Shown here: one piece after another, positions 10,468 through 18,032 of the stretch
Layout of the letters: every line of letters begins with the position of its first letter
Position numbering within the stretch: the stretch's first letter is position 1
NCBI GenBank assembly: GCA_030849965.1
Contig: JAVDKL010000001.1
Location: 3,268,554-3,332,553, forward strand
DNA: 64,000 nucleotides
From: Schauerella fraxinea
GTDB lineage: Bacteria; Pseudomonadota; Gammaproteobacteria; Burkholderiales; Burkholderiaceae_B
Direction: 5' to 3'
Position numbers and translations under genes: made by a program
Notes under the pieces: generated by a model
Told to the model about the DNA's origin: nothing
Database searches by the model: none
Seen by the model: only the letters and a program-made list of their open reading frames with translations

Positions 10468-10498
10468 TTAGCAGTTTACGTAAACGTAAAGTTATGAT
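10468..10498 (+). promoter_or_regulatory. LiuR-type operator inside a divergent promoter
   Basis: A perfect palindrome with arms TTTACGT and ACGTAAA around a central AA occupies 10475-10490. On the plus strand it fills the 19-bp spacer between a weak -35 (TTAGCA, 10468-10473) and a good -10 (TATGAT, 10493-10498). This long-spacer layout with the operator between the hexamers is typical of MerR-type promoters. On the minus strand a TTGACG (10512-10517) could serve liuR, whose -10 region would overlap the same palindrome. Binding by LiuR is inferred from position and resemblance to known LiuR sites. Confidence 0.65.
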
Positions 10499-10536
10499 GA
10501 CATCAAAGCAACGTCAAGTGTGGAGTGATGGCAAAA

Positions 10537-11601
10537 ATGAATCCAAACGAGCAAAAACTGCAGTATCCCTGGGGCGACACGCTGCCTGAGCCCGGTCAGG
10601 CACTGGATGTGGCGGATGGCGTGAAATGGGTGCGGCTGCCGCTGCCGTTTGCGCTCGATCACGTCAACGTCTGGCTGCTGCGCGACACCTTCAATGGGCG
10701 CGACGGCTGGACCGTGGTCGATTGCGGGGTCGCGCGCGACAACCTCAAGGCGCAGTGGGAGCAGGTGTTTGAGCACGCGCTGGAAGGGTTGCCGGTGGTG
10801 CGGGTGCTGGTCACCCATATGCACCCCGATCACATCGGGCTGGCGCACTGGATCTGCGATCGCTGGCAGGCGCCCTTGTGGATGACAATGACCGACTACT
10901 TCGTCGCGCGGTACTTCTCGCAGCCCACGACGACGGCTGGCGGGCCGGCCGGCGAAGCGGCGGTGCAGCACTTCATGCGCCATGGATTGACCGATCCCGA
11001 ATCGCAGGCATTTTTGCGCGAGCGCGCGAAGTATTACCCCGATCTGGTGCCCGCGGTGCCGTCCACCTATCACCGCATCGTGGACGGCGATCGCGTGCGC
11101 ATCGGCGGGCGCGATTGGCGCGCCATCGTGGGATACGGCCATGCACCCGAGCATATTTCCTTGCAATGCGATGACCTGGGTGTGCTGATTTCGGGCGACA
11201 TGGTGTTGCCGCGCATTTCCACCAACATCAGCGTGTTCGACTACGAACCTGATGCCAACTCGCTGCAGCTCTATCTCAACTCGCTCGACCGCTACGAAGG
11301 CATTCCGGAAACGACGCTCGTGCTGCCGTCACACGGTCGCCCCTTCAAGGGCCTGCAAGAGCGCATCCGGCAGCAACACGAGCATCACGCTGCGCGCCTC
11401 GAAGAGGTGATGGTGGCTTGCCGCGAAGCCCCGCGGTCTACCAGCGACATCGTGCCGATCATGTTTTTGCGCAAGCTCGACATGCACCAGATGACATTTG
11501 CCATGGGCGAGGCGCTGGCGCACCTGAACATGCTGATGCATCAAGGCAAGCTTACGCGTGCCATGGGAGAGGACGGGGTACTGCGGTTTTCGGCGGTGTG
11601 A
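10537..11601 (+). CDS. metallo-beta-lactamase-fold hydrolase
   Basis: A 354-residue MBL-fold protein. The zinc-binding signature is LVTHMHPDHIGL (His94, His96, Asp98, His99), with further likely ligands in YGHAPEHIS, ISGDMV and LPSHGRPF. The last 70 residues look like a helical extension, as in the thioesterase/glyoxalase-II-like MBL group. I chose the ATG at 10537 because the GGAG at 10522-10525 is 11 bp away; an in-frame ATG at 10528 is too close to it. It is divergent from liuR over a shared operator, suggesting a role in acyl-CoA or thioester clean-up during leucine catabolism. That role is inference and the substrate is unknown. Confidence 0.82.
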   Translation: MNPNEQKLQYPWGDTLPEPGQALDVADGVKWVRLPLPFALDHVNVWLLRDTFNGRDGWTVVDCGVARDNLKAQWEQVFEHALEGLPVVRVLVTHMHPDHIGLAHWICDRWQAPLWMTMTDYFVARYFSQPTTTAGGPAGEAAVQHFMRHGLTDPESQAFLRERAKYYPDLVPAVPSTYHRIVDGDRVRIGGRDWRAIVGYGHAPEHISLQCDDLGVLISGDMVLPRISTNISVFDYEPDANSLQLYLNSLDRYEGIPETTLVLPSHGRPFKGLQERIRQQHEHHAARLEEVMVACREAPRSTSDIVPIMFLRKLDMHQMTFAMGEALAHLNMLMHQGKLTRAMGEDGVLRFSAV

Positions 11602-11708
11602 CGCGCGGGCGCGTTTAACCGGTCAAGCCGGCAAGGTGCGGCGAAGTGGCGTCGCCGCATCGTTATCGCCACTGGCGCCCGCAGCCGCGTTCAGAGCGGC
11701 TGCCGGCG

Positions 11709-12335
11709 CTATCGCGACGCCGTCACCAGCTTGATGGCCAACCCCAGGAAAACGAGACTGGCGATGCGGTTCAGGTTGCGTTCGGCACGCGGCGAGCGCG
11801 CCATGGCGCGGCCCAGGCTACCGGCGCAAAACGCGATCACGCTGAACACCATGAAAGCCGCCAGCATGAACAACAGGCCCAGTTCGATGGTCTGCATCAC
11901 CACCGACCCCTGCTCGGGGTGGATGAATTGCGGCAGGAAGGCGAGAAAGAAAATGGAGAGTTTCGGGTTGCTCACGCTCATCAGGATGCCGCGCCGATAT
12001 AGCGCACCCAGCGGGGCGGCGGCCGGCGCTGCCTGGTTCGTACTGTTGCCCGATGCTCGCCAGGCTTGCCACGCGAGGTACAGCAGGTACATCGCGCCCA
12101 GCACCTTCAACACGGTGAATGCCGTGGCCGAGGCTGCGATCACGGCGGCCACACCCAGTGCGACCGCCGCGGTGTGCACCACGAGGCCCGAACACAGGCC
12201 CCAGACGGCCGCCAATCCGGCGCGCGGACCCCAACGGGCCGACTGCAGCAACACAAAGATATTGTCCGGCCCGGGCGCGAGCGCCAACAGAACCGAGAGG
12301 CCGAAAAAGGCCAGTGCCGTATCAAGACTGATCAT
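11709..12335 (-). CDS. LysE/RhtB-family exporter
   Basis: A 208-residue, six-span inner-membrane protein of the LysE family. The N-terminal signature ALAPGPDNIFVLLQSARWG and the mid-protein SVSNPKLSIFFLAFLPQF are both canonical. These proteins export amino acids such as lysine, homoserine or threonine, or related metabolites; the substrate cannot be told. I used the ATG at 12335 (MISLDTALAFFG), since the long upstream extension of the frame is not family-like and crosses the divergent promoter. It converges on the MBL hydrolase; a CAGCCGC/GCGGCTG hairpin at 11682-11702 lies between their ends without a T-run. Confidence 0.87.
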   Translation of the reverse strand: MISLDTALAFFGLSVLLALAPGPDNIFVLLQSARWGPRAGLAAVWGLCSGLVVHTAAVALGVAAVIAASATAFTVLKVLGAMYLLYLAWQAWRASGNSTNQAAPAAAPLGALYRRGILMSVSNPKLSIFFLAFLPQFIHPEQGSVVMQTIELGLLFMLAAFMVFSVIAFCAGSLGRAMARSPRAERNLNRIASLVFLGLAIKLVTASR

Positions 12336-12465
12336 GAAAGTGCGGCCTGATGATGCATGTGTTGTCCCCGCCCGTGTACCGTTTGTAGATGGCAATGTGG
12401 GTGCCCTGCGATGGGGCTGCCCGTCGTTGCGGCATGATACGACGATTATTTGAAGGAGACTCAGC

Positions 12466-13152
12466 ATGACGATTGCCCAAGACGATACGCTGCTCGACAC
12501 CTGGCTGCGCGGCCGCCGCAGTTGCCGGGCGTTCACGCCTGAGCCGGTGCCGCGCGCCACGATCGAACGCATGCTCACCCTTGCGCAACGCACCGCATCC
12601 TGGAACAACGTGCAGCCCTGGGAGGTCACGATCGCGTCTGGCGCGGCATGCGACCGGTTGCGCGCGGCGCTGGTGGCCCGCGCCGAAAGCGATCTGCCGG
12701 CCAAGCCCGATTTTGCGTGGCCTGCCGCCTATCGCGATCAGTACCTGGCACGCCGGCGCGAATGCGGATTTCAGTTATATGACGCGGTGGGCGTGGTGCG
12801 CGGCGACAAGGCCGCCTATCGCCAGCAGTCGTTGCAGAACTTTCATCTTTTCGGCGCGCCGCATGTCGCGATCGTCACGTCGCCCGCCGATTTGGGAATC
12901 TACGGCGCCATCGACTGCGGCGGGTACGTGTCGACCTTCATGCTTGCGGCGCAAGCCAATGGCGTGGCCACGATCGCGCAGGCGGCATTGGCCAGTTATC
13001 CGGAGGTGTTGCGCGAGCAGTTGAACCTGGCGGAAGACCGCAAGGTCGTCTGCGCAATCTCGTTCGGCTTCGAAGATCCCACGCACGCCTCGGCCACGTA
13101 TCGCACCACCCGCGCGCCGTTGTCCGAGGTCGTAACCTGGCAGGACGAATAG
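12466..13152 (+). CDS. nitroreductase-family protein
   Basis: A 228-residue FMN-dependent nitroreductase fold. FMN contacts are visible in RRSCRAFTPEPVP near the N-terminus and in ASWNNVQPWEV; a C-terminal CAISFGFEDP closes the domain. Such enzymes use NAD(P)H to reduce nitro compounds, quinones or flavins, and most have no known physiological substrate. A GAAGGAGAC ribosome site precedes the ATG. It is divergent from the LysE exporter and followed after 134 bp by the cystathionine beta-lyase gene on the same strand. Confidence 0.87.
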   Translation: MTIAQDDTLLDTWLRGRRSCRAFTPEPVPRATIERMLTLAQRTASWNNVQPWEVTIASGAACDRLRAALVARAESDLPAKPDFAWPAAYRDQYLARRRECGFQLYDAVGVVRGDKAAYRQQSLQNFHLFGAPHVAIVTSPADLGIYGAIDCGGYVSTFMLAAQANGVATIAQAALASYPEVLREQLNLAEDRKVVCAISFGFEDPTHASATYRTTRAPLSEVVTWQDE

Positions 13153-13286
13153 CCAGATGGCATTGCCCAAGCCCGCTGCGCGTTGAATGAGCGGGTATAC
13201 CGCTGCGGCGTTGCGCCGACATCCGCGACGCGCATTGTGCGCAGCCGTTAAGATAACGCTCGACTCTTTTTTCGGCGATCCGTTTC

Positions 13287-14480
13287 ATGGCTTCTTCGTC
13301 CCGTACCCATATCGACACGCTTTTGCAGCACACCGGCACCGCGGCCTTCGACGAGGTGTCGGGCTCCGCTCCGGTTGCGTTGCCGCCGATGCGTACCAGC
13401 ACCGTGCGCTTCAAGGATCTGGCATCGCTCGATGTGGCGCAAAAGCGCAAGGCGGCGGGCGACCGCGTGGTGACGTATGGCCGCATGGGTATGGATACCA
13501 ATGCCGCGCTTGAAGATGTGTTCAAGCAGCTCGAAGGCGGCACGCATTGCTATCTGGCACCGTCTGGCCTGTCGGCGGTGACGATGACGATGCTGGCGCT
13601 GCTGTCCGCCGGCGATCACGCGCTGGTGTCCGATAACGTATACGGGCCGGTGCGCTACCTCGATCAGACGGTGTTGCAGCGCCTCAATATTTCGATCACC
13701 TATTTCTCGGCGCAGGACGATCTTGAAGCTTTGCGCCAGGCCAATACGAAGCTGCTTTACGTCGAGTCGCCGGGATCGTTGTTATTTGAAATGCTCGATA
13801 TTCCGGCGCTGGCCACGTTCGCCAATCGGCACGGTCTGGTGCTGGCGGCCGACAATACCTGGGGCTCGGGCTACATTTACCGGCCGCTCGAATTGGGCGC
13901 GCATGTATCGGTGATTGCAGGTACCAAGTATGTGGGCGGTCACTCGGATCTGATGTTGGGCGCCGTGGTCACGACCAATGAAGCGATCGCCAAGAAGCTC
14001 AACCAAACGCAATACGCCATGGGTTATGCAGTCAGCGCCGACGATGCCTGGCTGGCATTGCGCGGTGTGCGCACCTTGCCGATCCGCATGACGCATCATG
14101 CTGCGAGCGCGTTGACGGTGTGCACCTTCTTCGAGTCGCGGCCTGAAGTGGCGCGCATTCACCATCCCGCCTGGGCCAATGATCCCGGGCATGCGCTGTG
14201 GAAGCGCGATTGCACGGGCTCCAACGGCATGCTTTCCGTGGCGCTCAAGCTCAACGCCGAACGGGCGCGTGTGTTCGTGGATGCGCTTACGCTGTTCGGC
14301 ATCGGCTTTTCCTGGGGTGGATACGAGAGCCTGGTGCAGTATGTGGAGCCTTCCACGCTCACCCCGCACCGGTACTGGAATCACGCGACCGAGACACTCG
14401 TGCGCCTGCATATCGGCCTCGAAGCCACGCAGGACATCATCGACGACCTCACGCAGGCGCTGGATCGCGCATCGGCTTAA
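13287..14480 (+). CDS. metC: cystathionine beta-lyase
   Basis: A 397-residue Cys/Met-metabolism PLP enzyme. The PLP lysine is Lys214 in VIAGTKYVGGHSDLMLGAV, a pattern typical of MetC-type cystathionine beta-lyases, with VTYGRMGMDTN and ADNTWGSGYIYRP as cofactor and substrate segments. It cleaves cystathionine to homocysteine, pyruvate and ammonia for methionine synthesis in the cytoplasm. No adjacent methionine genes are present. Its 3' end is followed by a 15-bp tandem array and a terminator shared with the convergent dsbA. Confidence 0.9.
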   Translation: MASSSRTHIDTLLQHTGTAAFDEVSGSAPVALPPMRTSTVRFKDLASLDVAQKRKAAGDRVVTYGRMGMDTNAALEDVFKQLEGGTHCYLAPSGLSAVTMTMLALLSAGDHALVSDNVYGPVRYLDQTVLQRLNISITYFSAQDDLEALRQANTKLLYVESPGSLLFEMLDIPALATFANRHGLVLAADNTWGSGYIYRPLELGAHVSVIAGTKYVGGHSDLMLGAVVTTNEAIAKKLNQTQYAMGYAVSADDAWLALRGVRTLPIRMTHHAASALTVCTFFESRPEVARIHHPAWANDPGHALWKRDCTGSNGMLSVALKLNAERARVFVDALTLFGIGFSWGGYESLVQYVEPSTLTPHRYWNHATETLVRLHIGLEATQDIIDDLTQALDRASA

Positions 14481-14568
14481 AAAAGCCCCGCATTGAAAAC
14501 GCCGAAGCCAATCGGGAGACGGTGAACGAAGCGCGATCGTGAAGTGGCGCAGCCTAAAGGAAGCGCAT

Positions 14569-14718
14569 CGAGAGTAGGTGTACCGAGAACAGGTGTACCG
14601 AGAATACGCGCATCGAGAATAGGCGTAGCGAGAATAGGCGTAGCGAGAACAGCTGCATCGAGAACAGCTGCATCGAGAACAGCTGCATCGAGAACAGCTG
14701 CATCGAGAACAGCTGCAT
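14569..14718 (+). repeat. ten-unit 15-bp tandem array
   Basis: Ten contiguous 15-bp units. The last five (14644-14718) are identical CGAGAACAGCTGCAT; the first five are diverged (for example CGAGAATAGGCGTAG, twice). Homogeneity rises toward the terminator side, suggesting recent expansion at that end. It lies between the convergent metC and dsbA genes. Open frames through it on both strands (Ala-Ser-Arg-Thr or Met-Gln-Leu-Phe-Ser repeats) lack ribosome sites and are judged non-coding. Confidence 0.92.
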
Positions 14719-14726
14719 CAAGACGA

Positions 14727-14758
14727 AAAAAAGGCCACTTTTCAAAGTGACCTTTTTT
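14727..14758. terminator. bidirectional terminator between metC and dsbA
   Basis: An A6-GG...CACTTT stem pairs with AAAGTG...CC-T6 around a 2-nt loop, with one C/A mismatch at 14735/14750. A-runs and T-runs on both sides let it serve metC (plus) and dsbA (minus). Confidence 0.85.
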
Positions 14759-14774
14759 GCTTATGCGCAGTCGC

Positions 14775-15410
14775 TTACTTAGCGGCGTTGCGCACCATCG
14801 GGATCAGCTTGTCCACTTCCTGGATCGCACCGGCGTAGCTGTTGCCGGCCATCACAGGCGAGGTCAGGTACTTGCCACCCACGGACAGCGACGGCGTGCC
14901 TTCGACGCGATAGGCTTGTGCGAGCTGGTTGGCGCGTTGCACCTGGCTTTGCACGCTGAACGAATCGAAGACCGATTCGAATTGCGTTTTGTCTACGCCT
15001 TGATCGGCAGCCCATTGCACCAGCGACTTCTTGTCGAACAAGCGCTTCTTCTCGTTATGAATGGCCAGGAACACCTTGGGGTGCAGGTCCATGCGATTCA
15101 TCGCGGCCAGGGCGTAGAACATCTGCTGCAGCGGCTGCATGCTGGCGTTGAACGCGATCGGCACACGCTTGAGTTGCACGTCCTGAGGCGCTTTCTTTTC
15201 CCACTCTTCGAGCATCGGCTCCATCGCGGCGCAATGCGGGCACGTGTAGGCGAAAAACTCGAGCACTTCGATCTTGCCCGGGGTGTCCGACGGCATCGGC
15301 GGGTTCAGTTCGAGGTAGGGCTGGCTGCTCTGTGCCTGCGCGGCCGGCATCAGGAAAGTCGAAGCCGCCAAAGCCAAGGCGGCCAGTGCGCGGGTAAACG
15401 TCGAGTTCAT
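14775..15410 (-). CDS. dsbA: thiol:disulfide interchange protein DsbA
   Basis: A 211-residue periplasmic oxidoreductase. A signal peptide (residues 1-26, ending AAQAQ) precedes a thioredoxin fold with the inserted helical domain; the redox site is Cys57-Pro-His-Cys60 in [12 protein letters not shown], the classical strongly oxidising DsbA dipeptide. The cis-proline loop is [11 protein letters not shown]. It inserts disulfides into exported proteins and is re-oxidised by DsbB. The ATG at 15410 starts the signal peptide; the frame extends 33 bp further but adds nothing signal-like. It is the last gene of an argS - SPOR - dsbA run. Confidence 0.93.
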   Translation of the reverse strand: MNSTFTRALAALALAASTFLMPAAQAQSSQPYLELNPPMPSDTPGKIEVLEFFAYTCPHCAAMEPMLEEWEKKAPQDVQLKRVPIAFNASMQPLQQMFYALAAMNRMDLHPKVFLAIHNEKKRLFDKKSLVQWAADQGVDKTQFESVFDSFSVQSQVQRANQLAQAYRVEGTPSLSVGGKYLTSPVMAGNSYAGAIQEVDKLIPMVRNAAK

Positions 15411-15514
15411 TGGTGAAGTTCCAATCAGAAAAAGGAAGTACAAAAAGATAAGGTACGGACAGCGTGGGGGGTCAAGAGTTCAACCGGCCGGTGCGATGAC
15501 GCGGCCGGCGAGCA

Positions 15515-16207
15515 CTACTGCTGACGCACCACGGCCGAGTCGATCTTGCTTTCGCCCAACTGCGAGCGCGCGCGGTTCATGTCGTCGAGCCGGGCGAACG
15601 GCCCCACGCGCACGCGATTGATCTGTACGCCATTGACCTCGGCGCGCTGAATCGCCACCGGCAATCCGATGAGCAGAATGCGGGCTCGCAGCGACTCTGC
15701 ATCGTCAAGCCCGCGATAGGCGCCGGCTTGCAGGAAGTACGACCCCGGTGGAGCGGGTGCGCCTGCAGGCGGTGCCGGCGCACGCGGCGTGGCTTGGGCC
15801 TTGGCGTTGGCGGCGGCGCTGGGCGGATTGGGCAGGCTGGCGATCAGCGCGCCCAGATCGTCGCCGGTCGAAGGCGGTGTGCTGCCGGCCGTGGCAGGAG
15901 GGGGTGCGGCGGGTTGTACGCCCGGCAGCGGCGCGGGCGCCGTGTCGGTGGGGCCGCTCGGGGCCGTACCGGCAGGACCGTCGCGGCCGTAAAGCGCCAC
16001 ATTGGGATCCGGCGCTTGGCGGGGATCGGGGAGTTGCGCCTGCTGCTTCTCGCGCGAGGCGCGATCGACGAAGGGCATGGGCGCTTGCGTGACGTAAAAC
16101 GCCACGCCGGCCGCCACGACCAGGCCGATCAGCAGCCCGGCAAGAACGCCGTAAAGCGTGCTGCCGCGTTCGCTTTTGCGTTTGACGGGTTTTCGCTTTG
16201 TTGCCAT
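15515..16207 (-). CDS. SPOR-domain protein, FtsN-like
   Basis: A 230-residue bitopic inner-membrane protein. It has a basic cytoplasmic N-terminus (residues 1-16), one membrane span (about 18-40), a long Pro/Ala-rich periplasmic linker (70-155), and a C-terminal SPOR domain (about 158-228, starting GSYFLQAGAYRGLDDAE). SPOR domains bind denuded septal peptidoglycan, so a division role like FtsN is expected. The gene lies 9 bp downstream of argS and just over 100 bp upstream of dsbA, a neighbourhood typical of Burkholderiales. Confidence 0.88.
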   Translation of the reverse strand: MATKRKPVKRKSERGSTLYGVLAGLLIGLVVAAGVAFYVTQAPMPFVDRASREKQQAQLPDPRQAPDPNVALYGRDGPAGTAPSGPTDTAPAPLPGVQPAAPPPATAGSTPPSTGDDLGALIASLPNPPSAAANAKAQATPRAPAPPAGAPAPPGSYFLQAGAYRGLDDAESLRARILLIGLPVAIQRAEVNGVQINRVRVGPFARLDDMNRARSQLGESKIDSAVVRQQ

Positions 16208-16216
16208 AGAGTGATG

Positions 16217-17902
16217 TTACATCCGTTCCGGAGCGCTCACGCCCAACAGGGCCAGGCCATTGGCGATCACCTGGCGGGTGGCCGTGGCCAATTGCAGACG
16301 TGCGCGCATCAGCGCGACGTCGTCGATGCGCACGCGCTCGGCGTTGTACCAGGCGTGAAAGTCGGCCGCGCAATCACGTAGCCAGAATGCGATCAGGTGC
16401 GGCGACAATTCTTCGGCCGCCAAGGCCACGACCGCCGGGAAGCCCGAGAGCCGTTGCATCAGCGCGAACTCGGTGGGCGCCGTCAGCAGCGACACGTCGC
16501 CGGCTGCGATTGCAGCGTCGGTTTCACCGGCTTGCGACACCATGGTGCAGATGCGTGCGTGGGCGTATTGAATGTAATAAACCGGGTTCTCGTCGCTTTT
16601 CGACAAGGCCAGATCGACATCGAACACGAACTCGGTGTCGGCGCGGCGCTGGATCAGGAAAAAGCGGGCGGCGTCCTGGCCCACCCAGTCGACCAGATCA
16701 CGCAGCGTGACGTAGCTGCCGGCGCGTTTGGAGATTTTGACTTCTTCGCCACCGCGCACCACCTTGACCATCTTGTGCAGGATGTAGGCGGGGAAATCCT
16801 TGGGGATGCCGACGTTCAGTGCCTGCAGGCCGGCGCGCACACGCGCCACGGTGCCGTGGTGGTCGCTGCCCTGAATGTTGATGGCGTGATGGAAACCCCG
16901 TTCCCACTTGGCAATGTGATACGCCACATCGGGCACGAAGTACGTATAGCCGCCTTCGCGCTTGCGCATCACGCGGTCTTTGTCGTCGCCGGTGCCCAAT
17001 TCGGTAGTGCGCAGCCACAACGCGTCGTCGAGTTCGTAGGTGTGGCCGCTGGCGACCAGCTTGGTCACCGTGTCGTCGACGCGGCCGGAGGTATACAGCG
17101 AACTTTCGAGGTAGTAATTGTCGAATTTCAGGCCGAAGGCTTGAAGATCGAGATCCTGCTCCCGGCGCAGGTACGCCACGGCAAAGCGGCGAATGGCATC
17201 GAGATCGTCGATGTCGCCTGCGGCCGGCACCGGTTCGCCATCGGCGCATTGCACCGTGGCGCGGGCCAGATAATCGCGTGCGATATCGCCGATGTACTCG
17301 CCCTTGTAGCCGTCGGCAGGATAGTCGGGCGAGTCGGGCGTGATGCCGCGGCCGCGCGCCTGCACGCTGATCGCGAGATTGGCGATCTGGTTGCCGGCGT
17401 CGTTGTAATAGAACTCGCGCGTGACATCGAAGCCGCGCGCATCGAACAGACGGCACAGGGCGTCGCCCAGGGCGGCCTGGCGGGCGTGGCCGACGTGCAG
17501 CGGGCCGGTCGGGTTGGCCGACACGAATTCGACCAACACCTTGTCGGTGCGGGGTGCGGCGCGGCCAAACGTGCCGCCTTGCGCGGCGATGGCGCCGAGC
17601 ACGGCTTGGCGGGCGGCCGGCGTGACGCGGAAATTGAGAAAACCAGGACCGGCGATCTCAACGGCGGCCAGCACGTCGCGCGCGCCCGGTTGCGCCAGCA
17701 GCGCATCGGCAATCTCCTGCGCCAGTTCGCGCGGATTGCGGCGAGCGGGCTTGGCCAGCTGCATGGCAACGTTGCAGGCCAGATCGCCGTGGGCGGCAAC
17801 CTTCGGGCGCTCCAGCGCAATGGCGGGCGTCGCGTCGGGCAAAACCTGCCGGACGGCGGCGGAAATCAGGGCGATAAGGGAGTCTTGTTGCTCGAGGAGC
17901 AT
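16217..17902 (-). CDS. argS: arginyl-tRNA synthetase
   Basis: A 561-residue class I aminoacyl-tRNA synthetase. The order is an N-terminal Add1 domain (residues 1-95), a Rossmann catalytic domain with the HIGH-type motif [14 protein letters not shown], a KMSKS-like region ([14 protein letters not shown]), and a C-terminal DALR anticodon-binding domain ending VSAPERM. It charges tRNA-Arg. The ATG at 17902 gives the standard N-terminus ([13 protein letters not shown]); the upstream open frame is antisense-like and not used. It is followed by the SPOR gene and preceded, 130 bp away on the same strand, by the RHS gene. Confidence 0.95.
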   Translation of the reverse strand: MLLEQQDSLIALISAAVRQVLPDATPAIALERPKVAAHGDLACNVAMQLAKPARRNPRELAQEIADALLAQPGARDVLAAVEIAGPGFLNFRVTPAARQAVLGAIAAQGGTFGRAAPRTDKVLVEFVSANPTGPLHVGHARQAALGDALCRLFDARGFDVTREFYYNDAGNQIANLAISVQARGRGITPDSPDYPADGYKGEYIGDIARDYLARATVQCADGEPVPAAGDIDDLDAIRRFAVAYLRREQDLDLQAFGLKFDNYYLESSLYTSGRVDDTVTKLVASGHTYELDDALWLRTTELGTGDDKDRVMRKREGGYTYFVPDVAYHIAKWERGFHHAINIQGSDHHGTVARVRAGLQALNVGIPKDFPAYILHKMVKVVRGGEEVKISKRAGSYVTLRDLVDWVGQDAARFFLIQRRADTEFVFDVDLALSKSDENPVYYIQYAHARICTMVSQAGETDAAIAAGDVSLLTAPTEFALMQRLSGFPAVVALAAEELSPHLIAFWLRDCAADFHAWYNAERVRIDDVALMRARLQLATATRQVIANGLALLGVSAPERM

Positions 17903-18032
17903 GAGGCGGTCGGGAGAAGTCTGAAGTGGAAAAGGGAGGCGCGCGCGCGGGCCGTTGATGCGGCGGCGGCAGTCGGGAATGGCCCGAAATGTGCCCTGCA
18001 TCATAGCCGATCCGAACCTGGTGCGAGCGGTG

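Noticed and set aside
14544-14750. Repeat peptides on both strands across the 15-bp array
   Set aside because: No ribosome sites, and the frames end inside a terminator; an array of in-frame period explains the openness.
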